Shown here: positions 33,574 through 43,182 of the stretch, piece by piece
Layout of the letters: each line of letters opens with the position of its first letter
Numbering within the stretch: position 1 is the stretch's first letter
From: Nonomuraea typhae
GTDB taxonomy: Bacteria > Actinomycetota > Actinomycetes > Streptosporangiales > Streptosporangiaceae
Length of the DNA stretch: 64,000 nucleotides
NCBI RefSeq assembly: GCF_009760925.1
Contig: NZ_VRLV01000003.1
Span: forward strand, 620,001 to 684,000
Direction of reading: 5' to 3'
The notes under the pieces: model-generated
Told to the model about the DNA's origin: nothing
Seen by the model: only the letters and a program-made list of their open reading frames with translations
The model's database searches: none
Translations under genes and position numbers: made by a program

Positions 33574-35346
33574 CTACTGGACGCCCATCGCGACGTAGTC
33601 GTACATCTGCTGACCGTCGGAGATGAGCACGTTGGTCACGCCCTTGCCGCGCACGAGGAGCGACTTGGCCCAGATGCCCGGCATGATCACGGACTCCTCC
33701 ATGACCCGCTTGTCGATCTCCGGCCACATGGCCTCGCGCTTGGCGGCGTCCGGCTCCACGCGGGCCTTGTCGAGCATGGTGTCGACGTCGGGGATGCGAA
33801 CGGAGGTGTTGGAGGAGCCGCCGCCCTCACGGATGACGCGGCTGTCGGTGATCTGCTGCAGGAAGCCGTAGCCGTCGGGCCAGTCGGAACCCCAGCCGTT
33901 GACGACGAGGCCGAGGCCCTCCTTCACGACGAAGGACGGCTTGCCGGCGAAGCTGGAGAAGTAGTCCTTCAGCGGGTACGGCTTGATGGTGACGTTGATG
34001 CCGGCGCGGGCCAGCGAGTCCTTGATCGCCTCGGCGGTCGCCTTCTCCTTCGGGCGCTCGGCCCGGTAGGAGACGGAGGTCTCGAAGCCGTTCGGCTGAC
34101 CGCACTTGGTCAGGTGCTCCTTGGCCTTGGCGATGTCGCCCTTGCCCTCGGGAGAGGGGTAGAGGTCGATCTTCTGGGCGCCGGGGATCGTCGGCGGCAG
34201 CAGGTTGGTCGCGATCTCGCCACCGGTCGGGCCGCCGTAGGCGGCGACGTAGCCGGTCTTGTCCATCGCGTACTGCACGGCGATGCGGCAGTCCTTGTTG
34301 TCGAACGGCTTCACCGTCGGGTTGATCGAGGTGTACCACAGGCGCTGGATGGTGATGTTGTCGGCGCGCGCCTTCAGAGCCGGGTCCGGCAGGACCTTGC
34401 TCAGCGCGGCCGGCTGCACGCCGGTGCCCTCGATGGCGACGTGGAGGTCACCGGAGATGACCCGGTTGTCCATGTCGTCGGCGTTGACGTTCGTCGAGAC
34501 CTCGTACCGGTCCGGCAGCGCCGGGCGGTTGGGGTCGACGGCCTCGCTCCAGTTCGGGTTGCGGACCAGCGTGAAGCCCTTGCCGATCTCGTTCTTCTCG
34601 AACATGTACGGACCGGAGGAGATCACGTGCTCGCGGTACTTCGCACCGGTGTCCTTGGCCTCGGGGACCGGGATCGTCGGCGACATCTGGACGATGTAGT
34701 CGAAGCCGCTGTAGGGCTCCTTGAGGTGGAAGACGACCGTCTTGTCGTCCGGAGCCGAGACCGCGGAGCTGAAGTCGGCGCCCTTCGACTTGTACGGGCC
34801 CTTGTAGTCCTTGGGCCAGTTCAGCATGTCGTTGAGGTAGGTGGGGCCGTTGGGGAAGGTCACCTTGTCGTAGGCGCGGGCCACCGCGTAGGCGACGTCC
34901 TTGGCCACGATCGGGGTGCCGTCCTCGTACTTCAGGCCGTCACGCAGCTTGTAGGTCCAGGTCTTGAAGTCGGCGCTGGCCTGGCCGGGCTCGGCCGCGA
35001 GGTCCGGCACCGGCTTGGCGCCCTCGGCGCCCGGCTTGCCGGGGAACATCATGAGCGCCCTGCCGTACAGGCGGATGAAGTTCCACGAGTAGCCGTAGTA
35101 GGTGTCGGCGGGGTCGAGGGAGTCCCAGTCACCCGAGTTCGCCAGCTTGAGGGTGCCGCCCTTCTTCGTGGAAGGGTTGAACACCCCCGTCACGGCGGCG
35201 TTGAACTCGTCCTTGGCGGCGGCAGCGCCGGTACCTGACTCGCCGGCCTTGGGCGGAGTCGTGGTGCTGGTGCCTCCGCAGGCTGCCAGGCCCATGGTGA
35301 GGGCCGCGATGATCGCGGCCGTCCCCAGTGCGGGCTTTCTCATCAT
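33574..35346 (-). CDS. Oligopeptide ABC transporter substrate-binding lipoprotein, OppA type
   Basis: Extracellular peptide receptor (SBP_bac_5), 590 residues from ATG 35346, the first of two adjacent ATG codons. The N-terminal helix ends in the lipobox LAACG, followed by a Ser/Thr/Gly linker. Family blocks are FNPSTKKGGTLKLANSGDWD, WTYKLRDGLKYEDGTPIVAK, DVAYAVARAYDKV and MSPTIPVPEAKDTG. Lack of long insertions suggests a short-peptide or dipeptide receptor, but ligand specificity is not determined. It is the second gene after oppC. Confidence 0.93.
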   Translation of the reverse strand: MMRKPALGTAAIIAALTMGLAACGGTSTTTPPKAGESGTGAAAAKDEFNAAVTGVFNPSTKKGGTLKLANSGDWDSLDPADTYYGYSWNFIRLYGRALMMFPGKPGAEGAKPVPDLAAEPGQASADFKTWTYKLRDGLKYEDGTPIVAKDVAYAVARAYDKVTFPNGPTYLNDMLNWPKDYKGPYKSKGADFSSAVSAPDDKTVVFHLKEPYSGFDYIVQMSPTIPVPEAKDTGAKYREHVISSGPYMFEKNEIGKGFTLVRNPNWSEAVDPNRPALPDRYEVSTNVNADDMDNRVISGDLHVAIEGTGVQPAALSKVLPDPALKARADNITIQRLWYTSINPTVKPFDNKDCRIAVQYAMDKTGYVAAYGGPTGGEIATNLLPPTIPGAQKIDLYPSPEGKGDIAKAKEHLTKCGQPNGFETSVSYRAERPKEKATAEAIKDSLARAGINVTIKPYPLKDYFSSFAGKPSFVVKEGLGLVVNGWGSDWPDGYGFLQQITDSRVIREGGGSSNTSVRIPDVDTMLDKARVEPDAAKREAMWPEIDKRVMEESVIMPGIWAKSLLVRGKGVTNVLISDGQQMYDYVAMGVQ

Positions 35347-35402
35347 CTGTTACTACACCCCTTGTAGGTAGGAGCCAGGGAATTTGCGGTGGTCGAGCAA
35401 GA

Positions 35403-36401
35403 TCAGCGGTTGCCGCGCGGGTCGAGCGCGTCGCGCAGGCCGTCACCGAAGAGGTTGAAGGCGAGCACGGTGAGGAAGATCGCCAGACCTGGGAAGATCG
35501 CGTAGTGCGGGACGGTGTAGATGCGCGCCGCGTCGGAGAGCATGCCGCCCCAGGTGGGGGTCGGCGGGCGCACGCCCACGCCGAGGAAGCTCAGCGCCGC
35601 CTCGAACAGGATGTTCGACGGGATCAGCAGCGTCGAGTAGATCAGGATCGGCGCCACGAGGTTCGGCAGGACCTCGCGGAAGATGATGTACGGCCCGCGG
35701 GCGCCCAGGCTTCTGGCGGCGTCGACGAACTCCCGCTCGCGCAGGGAGAGTGTCTGGCCGCGCACGATGCGCCCGATGTAGGGCCAGTTGAAGAAGCCGA
35801 TGATGAAGATCAGCAGTGAGACGCGCAGCGCGTCGCCGGAGAGCCCGAACGCGGAGTCGGGCACCACGCCGGCCAGGGCGATGGCGAACACCAGCAGCGG
35901 GAAGGCGAGGAAGACGTCCATCAGGCGGCTGATGATCGTGTCCACCCAGCCGCCGAAGAAGCCGGCCGTGACGCCGAGGATGGTGCCGATGCCGACCGAC
36001 AGCAGCGTGGCCAGGAAGGCGATCAGCAGGGAGATGCGGGCGCCGTAGACGACGCGACTGAAGATGTCGCGGCCCCACTGCGGGTCGACGCCGAACAGGA
36101 AGTCCCAGCTGATGCCGCCGAAGCGGTCCTTCGGGATCTGGGTCTCCTGGTCGATCATGTCGCGGTGGAACTCCAGCGGCGGGTGGCCGAACCAGCTCAC
36201 GATCAGCGGCGCGAAGACCGCGACCAGGATCAGGAAGATGATGACGCCGGCGCCGACCATCGCGACCTTGTCGCGCTTCAGGCGCAACCACGCGATCTGC
36301 CCCAGTGAGCGCCCTTGGATCGCCTGGCGATCCGCGCCCGCCACCACGGCTTCGGGAACGGCTTCCCGTGCCGAGTCGGGAACATCAAGCGGTGCGGTCA
36401 T
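35403..36401 (-). CDS. Oligopeptide ABC transporter permease, OppC type
   Basis: Second permease, 332 residues from ATG 36401 with SD GAGGGAGG. OppC_N is seen as QIAWLRLKRDKVAMVGAGVI. Six hydrophobic segments follow, and the contact loop is EFVDAARSLGARGPYIIFRE. It is the first gene of the operon, giving the order oppC-A-B-D-F. Having oppA in the middle is less common than oppA first. Confidence 0.92.
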   Translation of the reverse strand: MTAPLDVPDSAREAVPEAVVAGADRQAIQGRSLGQIAWLRLKRDKVAMVGAGVIIFLILVAVFAPLIVSWFGHPPLEFHRDMIDQETQIPKDRFGGISWDFLFGVDPQWGRDIFSRVVYGARISLLIAFLATLLSVGIGTILGVTAGFFGGWVDTIISRLMDVFLAFPLLVFAIALAGVVPDSAFGLSGDALRVSLLIFIIGFFNWPYIGRIVRGQTLSLREREFVDAARSLGARGPYIIFREVLPNLVAPILIYSTLLIPSNILFEAALSFLGVGVRPPTPTWGGMLSDAARIYTVPHYAIFPGLAIFLTVLAFNLFGDGLRDALDPRGNR

Positions 36402-36702
36402 GCGCGCCCTCCCTCGCCCGCACCCGCTATGCCCGAAGCTGTGCGCATTGGCTTCCGGCCCCCTGGGTTGCAGACGACATCGTCCGTACGGGCGGTTCCC
36501 GGTCAGGGACCCCCCGATGCTTGCGAGGGCCGCCGTGTACGGCCCCAGGGTGCAGAATGTATGCGCTGAGCTGCGCTGACTAGTCCCTCGACCCGCTATG
36601 TGGCTCAACTGTGATTCGCGCGAAACTCATTCGTATCGATCTTTACCCGTATGTCTACGGGCAGTCCCGGTTGGGTCTCGGAACTGTGACATTGCACAGA
36701 TA
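36402..36702. other. Intergenic region upstream of the opp operon
   Basis: This 301-base stretch has no gene I can support. It should hold the oppC promoter on the minus strand, but no clear -35/-10 pair stands out. It contains an imperfect direct repeat: TCCCTCG then ACCCGCTATG at 36584-36600, and the same pieces separated by 5 bases ending at 36431. A 6-bp inverted repeat CCCGTA/TACGGG is at 36646-36661. The 36600-36720 part is noticeably less GC-rich than the neighbouring genes. Confidence 0.5.
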
Positions 36703-37197
36703 TCACCCGATACCGCGCCGCTTCAGAATCTCCTCGATATCGGAGAAGTCATCGTCGTTCGTCCGCTTTTTCGCGGGGGCGGGAGCCGGATTGACGGGCT
36801 GCGGCGCGGCCGGCGCCTGCGTGGCCGGAACCTCTCCGGTCTTGACCCCGTCCTTGACTTTCCGCTGCCTCGGCCGTCCGCCGCCGGCGCCGCGCGCGCG
36901 CATCACGCCGGAGGCCACGAACAACACCGCCGACAGGCCCGCCAGCGCGACCCCCGCCCACACCAGCGGGCTGATGATGCCCGCGATCAGCCCCGTCACG
37001 AACTGCACGACCGACCCGGCGATCCCCCCGATCAGCACGTACGCGCCCGTCAGGTACGCCGCGATCGGCAGCAGCGACCACGCCGTCCCCCGGATGCCCG
37101 CCGCCGCTCCCCTGCGCCGCCAGGCCAGGAAGCTCAGCACCAGTCCCAACCCCGTGGCGCCGCCACACAGCAGCAACCAGGTCACGGTAGTCAACAT
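36703..37197 (-). CDS. Conserved actinobacterial small membrane protein
   Basis: Protein of 164 residues from ATG 37197. Three hydrophobic segments (about 3-25, 40-65 and 72-98) are followed by a basic, proline/alanine-rich cytoplasmic tail. It ends in DDDFSDIEEILKRRGIG, a short conserved-looking acidic helix motif. I recognise no catalytic motif. It is downstream of the HAD gene in the same direction. The function is unknown. Confidence 0.7.
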   Translation of the reverse strand: MLTTVTWLLLCGGATGLGLVLSFLAWRRRGAAAGIRGTAWSLLPIAAYLTGAYVLIGGIAGSVVQFVTGLIAGIISPLVWAGVALAGLSAVLFVASGVMRARGAGGGRPRQRKVKDGVKTGEVPATQAPAAPQPVNPAPAPAKKRTNDDDFSDIEEILKRRGIG

Positions 37198-37229
37198 GCC
37201 CTAACCCCTAGCTCTCGGTTACACCCATC

Positions 37230-37251
37230 GTGGCACGCCGCGGCCTGCCAC
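37230..37251 (-). terminator. Hairpin after the metH-HAD pair
   Basis: GTGGCA (37230-37235) pairs with TGCCAC (37246-37251), and the sequence between (CGCCGCGGCC) can extend the stem. It lies 59 bases beyond the HAD stop on the minus strand, before the next gene. No U-tract. Confidence 0.4.
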
Positions 37252-37309
37252 CCCCTCATCCCTAAGAACGGCCCGTCCCCTAGGGGAGGTTCCACGGGTA
37301 CGGCGGGGC

Positions 37310-37960
37310 TCAGCCGTGCCGGGCGACCAGATCTCGGAGCACTCCGGTGGTGACCTCGGTCAGCGAGGAGACGACCAGCCGCCCCGGAGCCTGCTCGATC
37401 GGCAGCAGGCTCGGCACGGCGACCACCGCGCACCCGGCGGCCGTGCCCGCGGCCACGCCGTTCGGCGAGTCCTCCAGCACCACGCTGCGGGCCGGGGAGA
37501 CCTCCAGGCGGGCCGCGGCCGTGAGGTACGGCTCCGGGTCCGGCTTGGTGCGCGTGACGTCGTCGGCCGTGATGACGACGTCGAAGCGGTCACGGCCGAC
37601 GAACGACAGGATGGCCTCGGCGATCTCCTTCAGCGACGAGGTCACCAGGCCCACCGGGACGTCCTCGGCGCGCAGGGCCTCCAGCAGTTCGAGCGCGCCC
37701 GGCATCACCCGCACGCCGCCGGACAGGCGGGCCACCATGCCGTCGATCATCCAGGTGCGCAGCGTCTGCGGCGACACCGGCGAGCCGGAGACGTCCAGCA
37801 TGTACGCGACCGTGCGCTCCATGGAGCCGCCCACCAGGTGGGTCTGGTGCTCGGCGCTCCATTCGCCGCCCAGCCGGGCCATGACGTCGGTCTCGACCTC
37901 CAGCCACACCTTCTCGCTGTCGACCAGCAGGCCGTCCATGTCGAAGAACGCCGCGTGCAT
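37310..37960 (-). CDS. HAD-superfamily phosphatase (beta-phosphoglucomutase-like)
   Basis: Cytoplasmic hydrolase of 216 residues from ATG 37960 with a G-rich SD (GGGGGA). HAD motif I is FFDMDGLLVDSE, motif II VTSS, motif III K in TRTKPDPEPY, and motif IV VLEDSPNGV. The helical cap between motifs I and II is of the C1 beta-PGM/phosphoglycolate type. The substrate is not predictable. It lies 80 bases downstream of metH in the same direction, an order I recall from other actinobacteria. Confidence 0.88.
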   Translation of the reverse strand: MHAAFFDMDGLLVDSEKVWLEVETDVMARLGGEWSAEHQTHLVGGSMERTVAYMLDVSGSPVSPQTLRTWMIDGMVARLSGGVRVMPGALELLEALRAEDVPVGLVTSSLKEIAEAILSFVGRDRFDVVITADDVTRTKPDPEPYLTAAARLEVSPARSVVLEDSPNGVAAGTAAGCAVVAVPSLLPIEQAPGRLVVSSLTEVTTGVLRDLVARHG

Positions 37961-38040
37961 CCATCCCCCGTTCCCGATCCGTGGTTCCCCCGGTGCCGGG
38001 GCAAGATTCAACGGCGGCGGCGCCGCGCGGCATTCCCGGC

Positions 38041-41000
38041 TCAGACGTTGAAGTACTTCGCCTCCGGGTGATGGGCGACGAGGGCGCTGGTGGCCTGCTC
38101 GGGGTGGAGCTGGAACTCCTCCGACAGGGTGACGCCGATGCGCTCGGGGTCGAGGAGCTGGAAGAGCTGGACCTGGTCCTCGAGGTTGGGGCAGGCCGGG
38201 TAGCCGAAGGAGTAGCGGCAGCCGGTGATGTTGACCTTGAGCATGTCGTCCAGCGACTCCTGGCCGCCGATGCCCCACTCCGCGCGCACGCGGGCGTGCC
38301 AGTACTCCGCCAGCGCCTCCGTCAGCTGCACGGACAGGCCGTGGAGCTCGAGGTAGTCGCGGTAGGCGTCCTTGGCGAACAGCTCGGCGGTGGCCTCGGA
38401 GATCTTGCCGCCCATCGTGGCCACCTGGAAGGCGACCGTGTCGACCTCGCCGGAGTCCTTGGAGCGGAAGAAGTCCGACAGGCACAGGTGCCGGTCGCGC
38501 CGCTGGCGCGGGAAGGTGAAGCGGGTGCGCTCGTTGCCGGCGTCGTCGAGGATGATCAGCGAGTCGCCGTCGCTGACGCACGGGAAGTAGCCGTAGACGA
38601 CCGCGGCCTCCAGCAGGCCCTCGGTCTGCATGCGCTCCAGCCACATGCGCAGCCTCGGGCGGCCCTCGGTCTCGACCAGCTCGTCGTATCCGGGACCGTC
38701 GCCGCCGCGGGTGGGCTTGAGCCCCCACTGGCCCAGGAAGAGCGCCCGCTCGTCGAGGAAGGCGGAGTAGTCGGCCAGCGAGATGCCCTTGACGATGCGG
38801 TCGCCGGTGAACGGCGCGACCGGGACCGGGTTGCCGGTGGCCACGTCGCTGCGGGCGGGCAGTTCCTCGACCGGGGTGCGGACGAGGGTGGCACCGGTCT
38901 TGACGCGGCGCTCGCGCAGCGCGGGCAGCGGGACGCCCTCGCGCTTGTGGGACATGAAGGCGTCCATGAGCCGCAGGCCCTCGAAGGCGTCGCGGGCGTA
39001 GCGCACCTCGCCCTGGAACAGCGAGGCCAGGTCCTGCTCGACGTAGGCGCGGGTGAGGGCGGCGCCGCCGAGCAGCACGGGATAGCGCTCGGAGATGCCG
39101 CGGGAGTTCATCTCCTCGAGGTTCTCCTTCATGATGACGGTCGACTTGACCAGCAGGCCGGACATGCCGATCACGTCGGCCTTCTGCTCGTCGGCCGCCT
39201 CCAGGATGGCGCTGACCGGCTGCTTGATGCCGAGGTTGACGACCTCGTAGCCGTTGTTGGACAGGATGATGTCCACGAGGTTCTTGCCGATGTCGTGCAC
39301 GTCGCCCTTGACGGTGGCCAGCACGATGCGGCCCTTGGTCTCGCCCTCGACCTTCTCCATGTGGGGCTCGAGGTAGGCGACGGCGGTCTTCATGACCTCG
39401 GCCGACTGCAGGACGAACGGCAGCTGCATCTGGCCGGAGCCGAACAGCTCGCCGACCGTCTTCATGCCGTCGAGCAGCACGTCGTTGATGATCTCCAGGG
39501 CGGGGCGCTGGCTCAGCGCGTCCTCGAGGTCGGCCTCCAGCCCCTTCTTCTCGCCGTCGATGATGCGGTGCTTCAGCCGCTCCCACAGCGGCATCCCGGC
39601 CAGCTCGGCGGCCTTGCCCGCGCGCAGGGCGGTGGCGTCCACGCCCTCGAACAGCTCCATGAAGCGCTGCAGCGGGTCGTAGCCCTCGCGGCGGCGGTCG
39701 TAGACCATGTCGAGCGCGACCTGGCGCTGCTCGTCGGGGATGCGCGCCATCGGCAGGATCTTGGAGGCGTGCGCGATGGCCGAGTCGAGCCCGGCGTTGA
39801 CGCACTCGTTGAGGAAGACCGAGTTGAGCACGATGCGCGCGGCCGGGTTGAGGCCGAAGGAGATGTTGGACAGGCCGAGCGTGGTCTGCACGCCCGGGTA
39901 GCGGCGCTTGAGCTCGCGGATGGCCTCGATGGTCTCGATGCCGTCGCGGCGGGTCTCCTCCTGGCCGGTGGCGATGGGGAAGGTGAGGGTGTCGACGATG
40001 ATGTCCTCGACGCGCATGCCCCAGTTGGCGGTCAGGTCCTCGATGAGGCGGCCGGCCACGCGCACCTTCCAGTCGGCGGTGCGGGCCTGGCCCTCCTCGT
40101 CGATGGTCAGGGCGACGACCGCGGCGCCGTGCTCGCTGACCAGGCTCATGATCTTCTGGAAGCGGGAGTCGGGGCCGTCGCCGTCCTCGTAGTTGACGGA
40201 GTTGACCGCGGCGCGCCCGCCCAGCATCTCCAGGCCGGCCTGCAGCACCGCGGGCTCGGTGGAGTCGAGCATGATCGGCAGCGTCGAGGCGGTGGCGAAG
40301 CGGAAGGCCAGCTCCTTCATGTCGGCCACGCCGTCGCGGCCGACGTAGTCGACGCACAGGTCGAGCATGTGGGCGCCGTCGCGGGCCTGGTCGCGGGCCA
40401 TCTCGACGCAGTCGTCCCAGCGGCCTTCGAGCATGGCCTCGCGGAAGGCTTTGGAGCCGTTGGTGTTGCAGCGCTCGCCGATGGCCAGGTAGCTGGTGTC
40501 CTGGCGGAAGGGGACGGTCTGGTAGAGCGAGGAGGCGCCGGGCTCGGGGTGGGGGCGGCGGGCGGCGACCTCGTGGCCGCGCACGCGCTCGACCACCTGG
40601 CGCAGGTGGTCGGGGGTGGTACCGCAGCAGCCGCCGACCAGGGACAGGCCGTAGTCGCGGGTGAAGGCCGCGTGGGCGTCGGCGAGTTCCTCGGCCGACA
40701 GCGGGTAGTAGGCGCCGTCGGCGGTCAGCACGGGCAGGCCGGCGTTGGGCATGCACGAGAGCCTGGTGCGCGAGTGGCGGGCCAGGTAGCGCAGGTGCTC
40801 GCTCATCTCGGCGGGGCCGGTGGCGCAGTTGAGGCCGATGACGTCGACGCCCAGCGGCTCGATGGCGGTGAGAGCGGCGCCGATCTCGGAGCCGAGCAGC
40901 ATGGCGCCGTTGGTCTCGATGGTGACCTGGGCGATGACCGGCACGTCCCGCCCGGCCTCGGCCACGGCCCGCTTGGCGCCGATGACGGCCGCCTTGACCT

Positions 41001-41499
41001 GGAGGAGGTCCTGGCAGGTCTCGATGATGAGCGCGTCAGCGCCGCCGGAGATCAGGCCCGCCGCGTTGTCCTGGTAGGCGTCGCGCAGCTTCTCGTACGG
41101 CAGATGCCCCAGGGTGGGCAGCTTGGTGCCGGGCCCCATGGAGCCGAGAACGAAGCGCGGCTGGTCGGGCGTGGACCAGCGGTCCGCGCTCTCGCGGGCG
41201 ATGCGGGCGCCGGCCTCGGAGTACTCGAAGACGCGCTCGGGGATGTCGTACTCGCCCAGGGCGGCCAGGTTGGCGCCGAAGGTGTTGGTCTCCACGCAGT
41301 CGACGCCGACCGCGAAGTAGGCGTCGTGCACGCTCTGCACGATGTCGGGCCGGGTGACGTTGAGGACCTCGTTGCACCCTTCGAGGTCCTGGAAGTCCTC
41401 GAGGGTGGGATCGGCGGCCTGCAGCATCGTCCCCATGGCCCCGTCGGCGACCATCACCCGCTGGGACAGGACTTCTCGAAACGATGGGGAGTTGCTCAT
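38041..41499 (-). CDS. metH: Cobalamin-dependent methionine synthase
   Basis: Transfers a methyl group from 5-methyltetrahydrofolate to homocysteine through cobalamin. It has 1152 residues from ATG 41499, slightly shorter than the E. coli enzyme. The homocysteine domain has zinc ligands in LNCATG and VGGCCGTTP. The folate domain starts with AIGERCNTNGSKAF. The B12 domain has the DxHxxG motif in KGDVHDIGKNLVDI and MSGLLVKS. The C-terminal activation domain shows ELHGLSVQLTEALAEYWH and YSFGYPACPNL for SAM-dependent reactivation. All four modules are present. The 80-base upstream gap is too short for a cobalamin riboswitch and shows none. Confidence 0.97.
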   Translation of the reverse strand: MSNSPSFREVLSQRVMVADGAMGTMLQAADPTLEDFQDLEGCNEVLNVTRPDIVQSVHDAYFAVGVDCVETNTFGANLAALGEYDIPERVFEYSEAGARIARESADRWSTPDQPRFVLGSMGPGTKLPTLGHLPYEKLRDAYQDNAAGLISGGADALIIETCQDLLQVKAAVIGAKRAVAEAGRDVPVIAQVTIETNGAMLLGSEIGAALTAIEPLGVDVIGLNCATGPAEMSEHLRYLARHSRTRLSCMPNAGLPVLTADGAYYPLSAEELADAHAAFTRDYGLSLVGGCCGTTPDHLRQVVERVRGHEVAARRPHPEPGASSLYQTVPFRQDTSYLAIGERCNTNGSKAFREAMLEGRWDDCVEMARDQARDGAHMLDLCVDYVGRDGVADMKELAFRFATASTLPIMLDSTEPAVLQAGLEMLGGRAAVNSVNYEDGDGPDSRFQKIMSLVSEHGAAVVALTIDEEGQARTADWKVRVAGRLIEDLTANWGMRVEDIIVDTLTFPIATGQEETRRDGIETIEAIRELKRRYPGVQTTLGLSNISFGLNPAARIVLNSVFLNECVNAGLDSAIAHASKILPMARIPDEQRQVALDMVYDRRREGYDPLQRFMELFEGVDATALRAGKAAELAGMPLWERLKHRIIDGEKKGLEADLEDALSQRPALEIINDVLLDGMKTVGELFGSGQMQLPFVLQSAEVMKTAVAYLEPHMEKVEGETKGRIVLATVKGDVHDIGKNLVDIILSNNGYEVVNLGIKQPVSAILEAADEQKADVIGMSGLLVKSTVIMKENLEEMNSRGISERYPVLLGGAALTRAYVEQDLASLFQGEVRYARDAFEGLRLMDAFMSHKREGVPLPALRERRVKTGATLVRTPVEELPARSDVATGNPVPVAPFTGDRIVKGISLADYSAFLDERALFLGQWGLKPTRGGDGPGYDELVETEGRPRLRMWLERMQTEGLLEAAVVYGYFPCVSDGDSLIILDDAGNERTRFTFPRQRRDRHLCLSDFFRSKDSGEVDTVAFQVATMGGKISEATAELFAKDAYRDYLELHGLSVQLTEALAEYWHARVRAEWGIGGQESLDDMLKVNITGCRYSFGYPACPNLEDQVQLFQLLDPERIGVTLSEEFQLHPEQATSALVAHHPEAKYFNV

Positions 41500-41540
41500 G
41501 GGCTCCAGCTTATCGGCTGACGTCGAGGCGCTAGGGTGCC

Positions 41541-41556
41541 GTGGAAGGAATTCCAC
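41541..41556. repeat. Small inverted repeat between metH and the stress protein gene
   Basis: GTGGAA-GGAA-TTCCAC forms a perfect 6-bp inverted repeat midway in the 80-base divergent gap. It could be an operator or part of the 5' leader of either gene; nothing more can be said. Confidence 0.4.
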
Positions 41557-41579
41557 CAGTCGTCCAATAGGAGGACGTC

Positions 41580-42035
41580 ATGGTTTATCGGACCGTCCTG
41601 GTCGGAACCGATGGTTCCTCCTCCTCATTCCGCGCCGTCACCGCCGCCGCCGGGCTGGCCGCGGCGACCGGGGCACGTCTGATCCTGGCCTGCGCCTACC
41701 TGCCGATGCGCGAGAGCGAGCGGGCCGCGGCCGCCGACCGGCTGGGCGACCTGGCGTACAAGGTGAGCGGGTCGACGCCGGCCGACGACGCGCTGCGCGC
41801 GGCCAGGGAGCGCGCGGTGGCCGCGGGCGCCGGTGACATTGTGCTGGCGGCCGAGCAAGGCGACCCTGTGGACGTGCTGGTGAGGCTGGCCGCCGAGCAC
41901 GCGTCCGGCCTGCTGGTCGTCGGCAACAGGGGGCTGAACTCCCTGGCGGGGCGGCTGCTGGGCTCGGTGCCGTCCGGCGTCTCCCACCGGGCGGCCTGTG
42001 ACGTGCTGATCGTGCACACCACCTCGGGGCGCTGA
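41580..42035 (+). CDS. Universal stress protein (UspA family)
   Basis: Cytoplasmic protein of 151 residues from ATG 41580 with SD AGGAGG. A single Usp domain starts RTVLVGTDGSSSSFRAVTAA. The ATP-binding loop is GNRGLNSLAGRLLGSVPSGV with SHRAACDVLIVHT after it, matching G2xG9xG(S). It probably binds ATP and is induced under stress. It is divergent from metH. Confidence 0.92.
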   Translation: MVYRTVLVGTDGSSSSFRAVTAAAGLAAATGARLILACAYLPMRESERAAAADRLGDLAYKVSGSTPADDALRAARERAVAAGAGDIVLAAEQGDPVDVLVRLAAEHASGLLVVGNRGLNSLAGRLLGSVPSGVSHRAACDVLIVHTTSGR

Positions 42036-42137
42036 CGCTACGCCCGTGGCGCAATCGCATCGGCAGGAGATCAGTGACGCGAGTGGCCCTCCACGGCATA
42101 GGCTTAGCTGAATGCCGGTTAGAGGAGGAGGCGACAC

Positions 42138-42992
42138 GTGATCGAGCTCGAAAGGTTCCCCGAGCTCGTCGACCCGGTGCTGATCGCCGCGTTCGAGGGG
42201 TGGAACGACGCGGGCGAGGCCTCCAGCGGTGTCATCACCCACCTGGAGAGCGCCTGGAAGGCGGAGCCGCTCACCGAGCTCGATCCCGAGGACTACTACG
42301 ACTTCCAGGTGACCCGGCCCGTGGTGGAGCTGTCCGACGGCGTCGACCGGCAGATCATCTGGCCGACGACGCGCTTCTCGCTGACCCGGCCGCCCGGCTC
42401 CGAGCGTGACGTGGTGCTGCTGCGCGGCATCGAGCCCAACATGCGCTGGAAGTCGTTCTGCGCGGAGATCATCGAGGTCTGCCGCGAGCTGGGCATCGAG
42501 ACCACGGTCATGCTGGGCGCGCTGCTCAACGACTCCCCGCACACCCGCCCGGTCCCGATCCTCGGCACCGCCTCCGACGAGGGACTGGCCCGCTCGCTCA
42601 ACCTGGAGCTCAGCCGCTACGAAGGCCCGACGGGCATCGTCGGGGTGCTGCAGCACGCCTTCGCCAAGGCGGGCATGAGCGCGATCTCCCTGTGGGCGTC
42701 GGTGCCTCACTACGTGGCCCAGCCGCCCAACCCGAAGGCCACGCTGGCCCTGCTGCGCCGGATCGAGGACGTGCTGGAGATCCCGATGCCCCTCGGCGAC
42801 CTCGACGAGGAGGCGCGGGCCTGGGAGCACGGCGTGGACGAGCTGGCCTCGCAGGACAGCGAGGTCGCCGAGTACGTCAAGGAGCTGGAGGAACGCAAGG
42901 ACGCCGCGGAGCTGCCCGAGGCGAGCGGCGACGCGATCGCGGCCGAGTTCGAGCGCTATCTGCGCCGGCGCGACCGCGACACTGACAGCTGA
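42138..42992 (+). CDS. PAC2 (proteasome assembly chaperone) family protein
   Basis: Protein of 284 residues from GTG 42138 with [10 protein letters not shown]. The PAC2 fold is indicated by PVLIAAFEGWNDAGEASSGV, ELDPEDYYDFQVTRP and ISLWASVPHYVAQPPNPKAT. A C-terminal helical, charged region (EEARAWEHGVDELASQDSEV) follows. In actinobacteria these proteins are conserved near mshC and metH, as here. Their molecular role is not established; the name reflects homology to eukaryotic proteasome assembly chaperones. Confidence 0.9.
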   Translation: MIELERFPELVDPVLIAAFEGWNDAGEASSGVITHLESAWKAEPLTELDPEDYYDFQVTRPVVELSDGVDRQIIWPTTRFSLTRPPGSERDVVLLRGIEPNMRWKSFCAEIIEVCRELGIETTVMLGALLNDSPHTRPVPILGTASDEGLARSLNLELSRYEGPTGIVGVLQHAFAKAGMSAISLWASVPHYVAQPPNPKATLALLRRIEDVLEIPMPLGDLDEEARAWEHGVDELASQDSEVAEYVKELEERKDAAELPEASGDAIAAEFERYLRRRDRDTDS

Positions 42993-43182
42993 CTCTCAGG
43001 GTTTTATCACCGGTTTTCTCCAGGATTTCAGGTAATAATCAGTGATCCGCGCCAATTGCCCCGAGACGGAACACCAGCTGGCAACAATTGCATAACCAGG
43101 AGAAACACGGCTCCATAACAACGGCGAATTAGCCGGGTGCCACGTCGAACCTACCCATGTGACTGCGCACGTAAGGCCAACC

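Noticed and set aside
37310-40756. An 1148-codon open frame running from metH into the HAD gene
   Set aside because: The part over metH is out of frame with the real gene and has an unnatural Arg/Gly/His composition. Only the last 216 codons are the HAD phosphatase.
41500-41579. Cobalamin riboswitch before metH
   Set aside because: The divergent gap is only 80 bases and shows no B12-box or the extended folded leader expected of that riboswitch.
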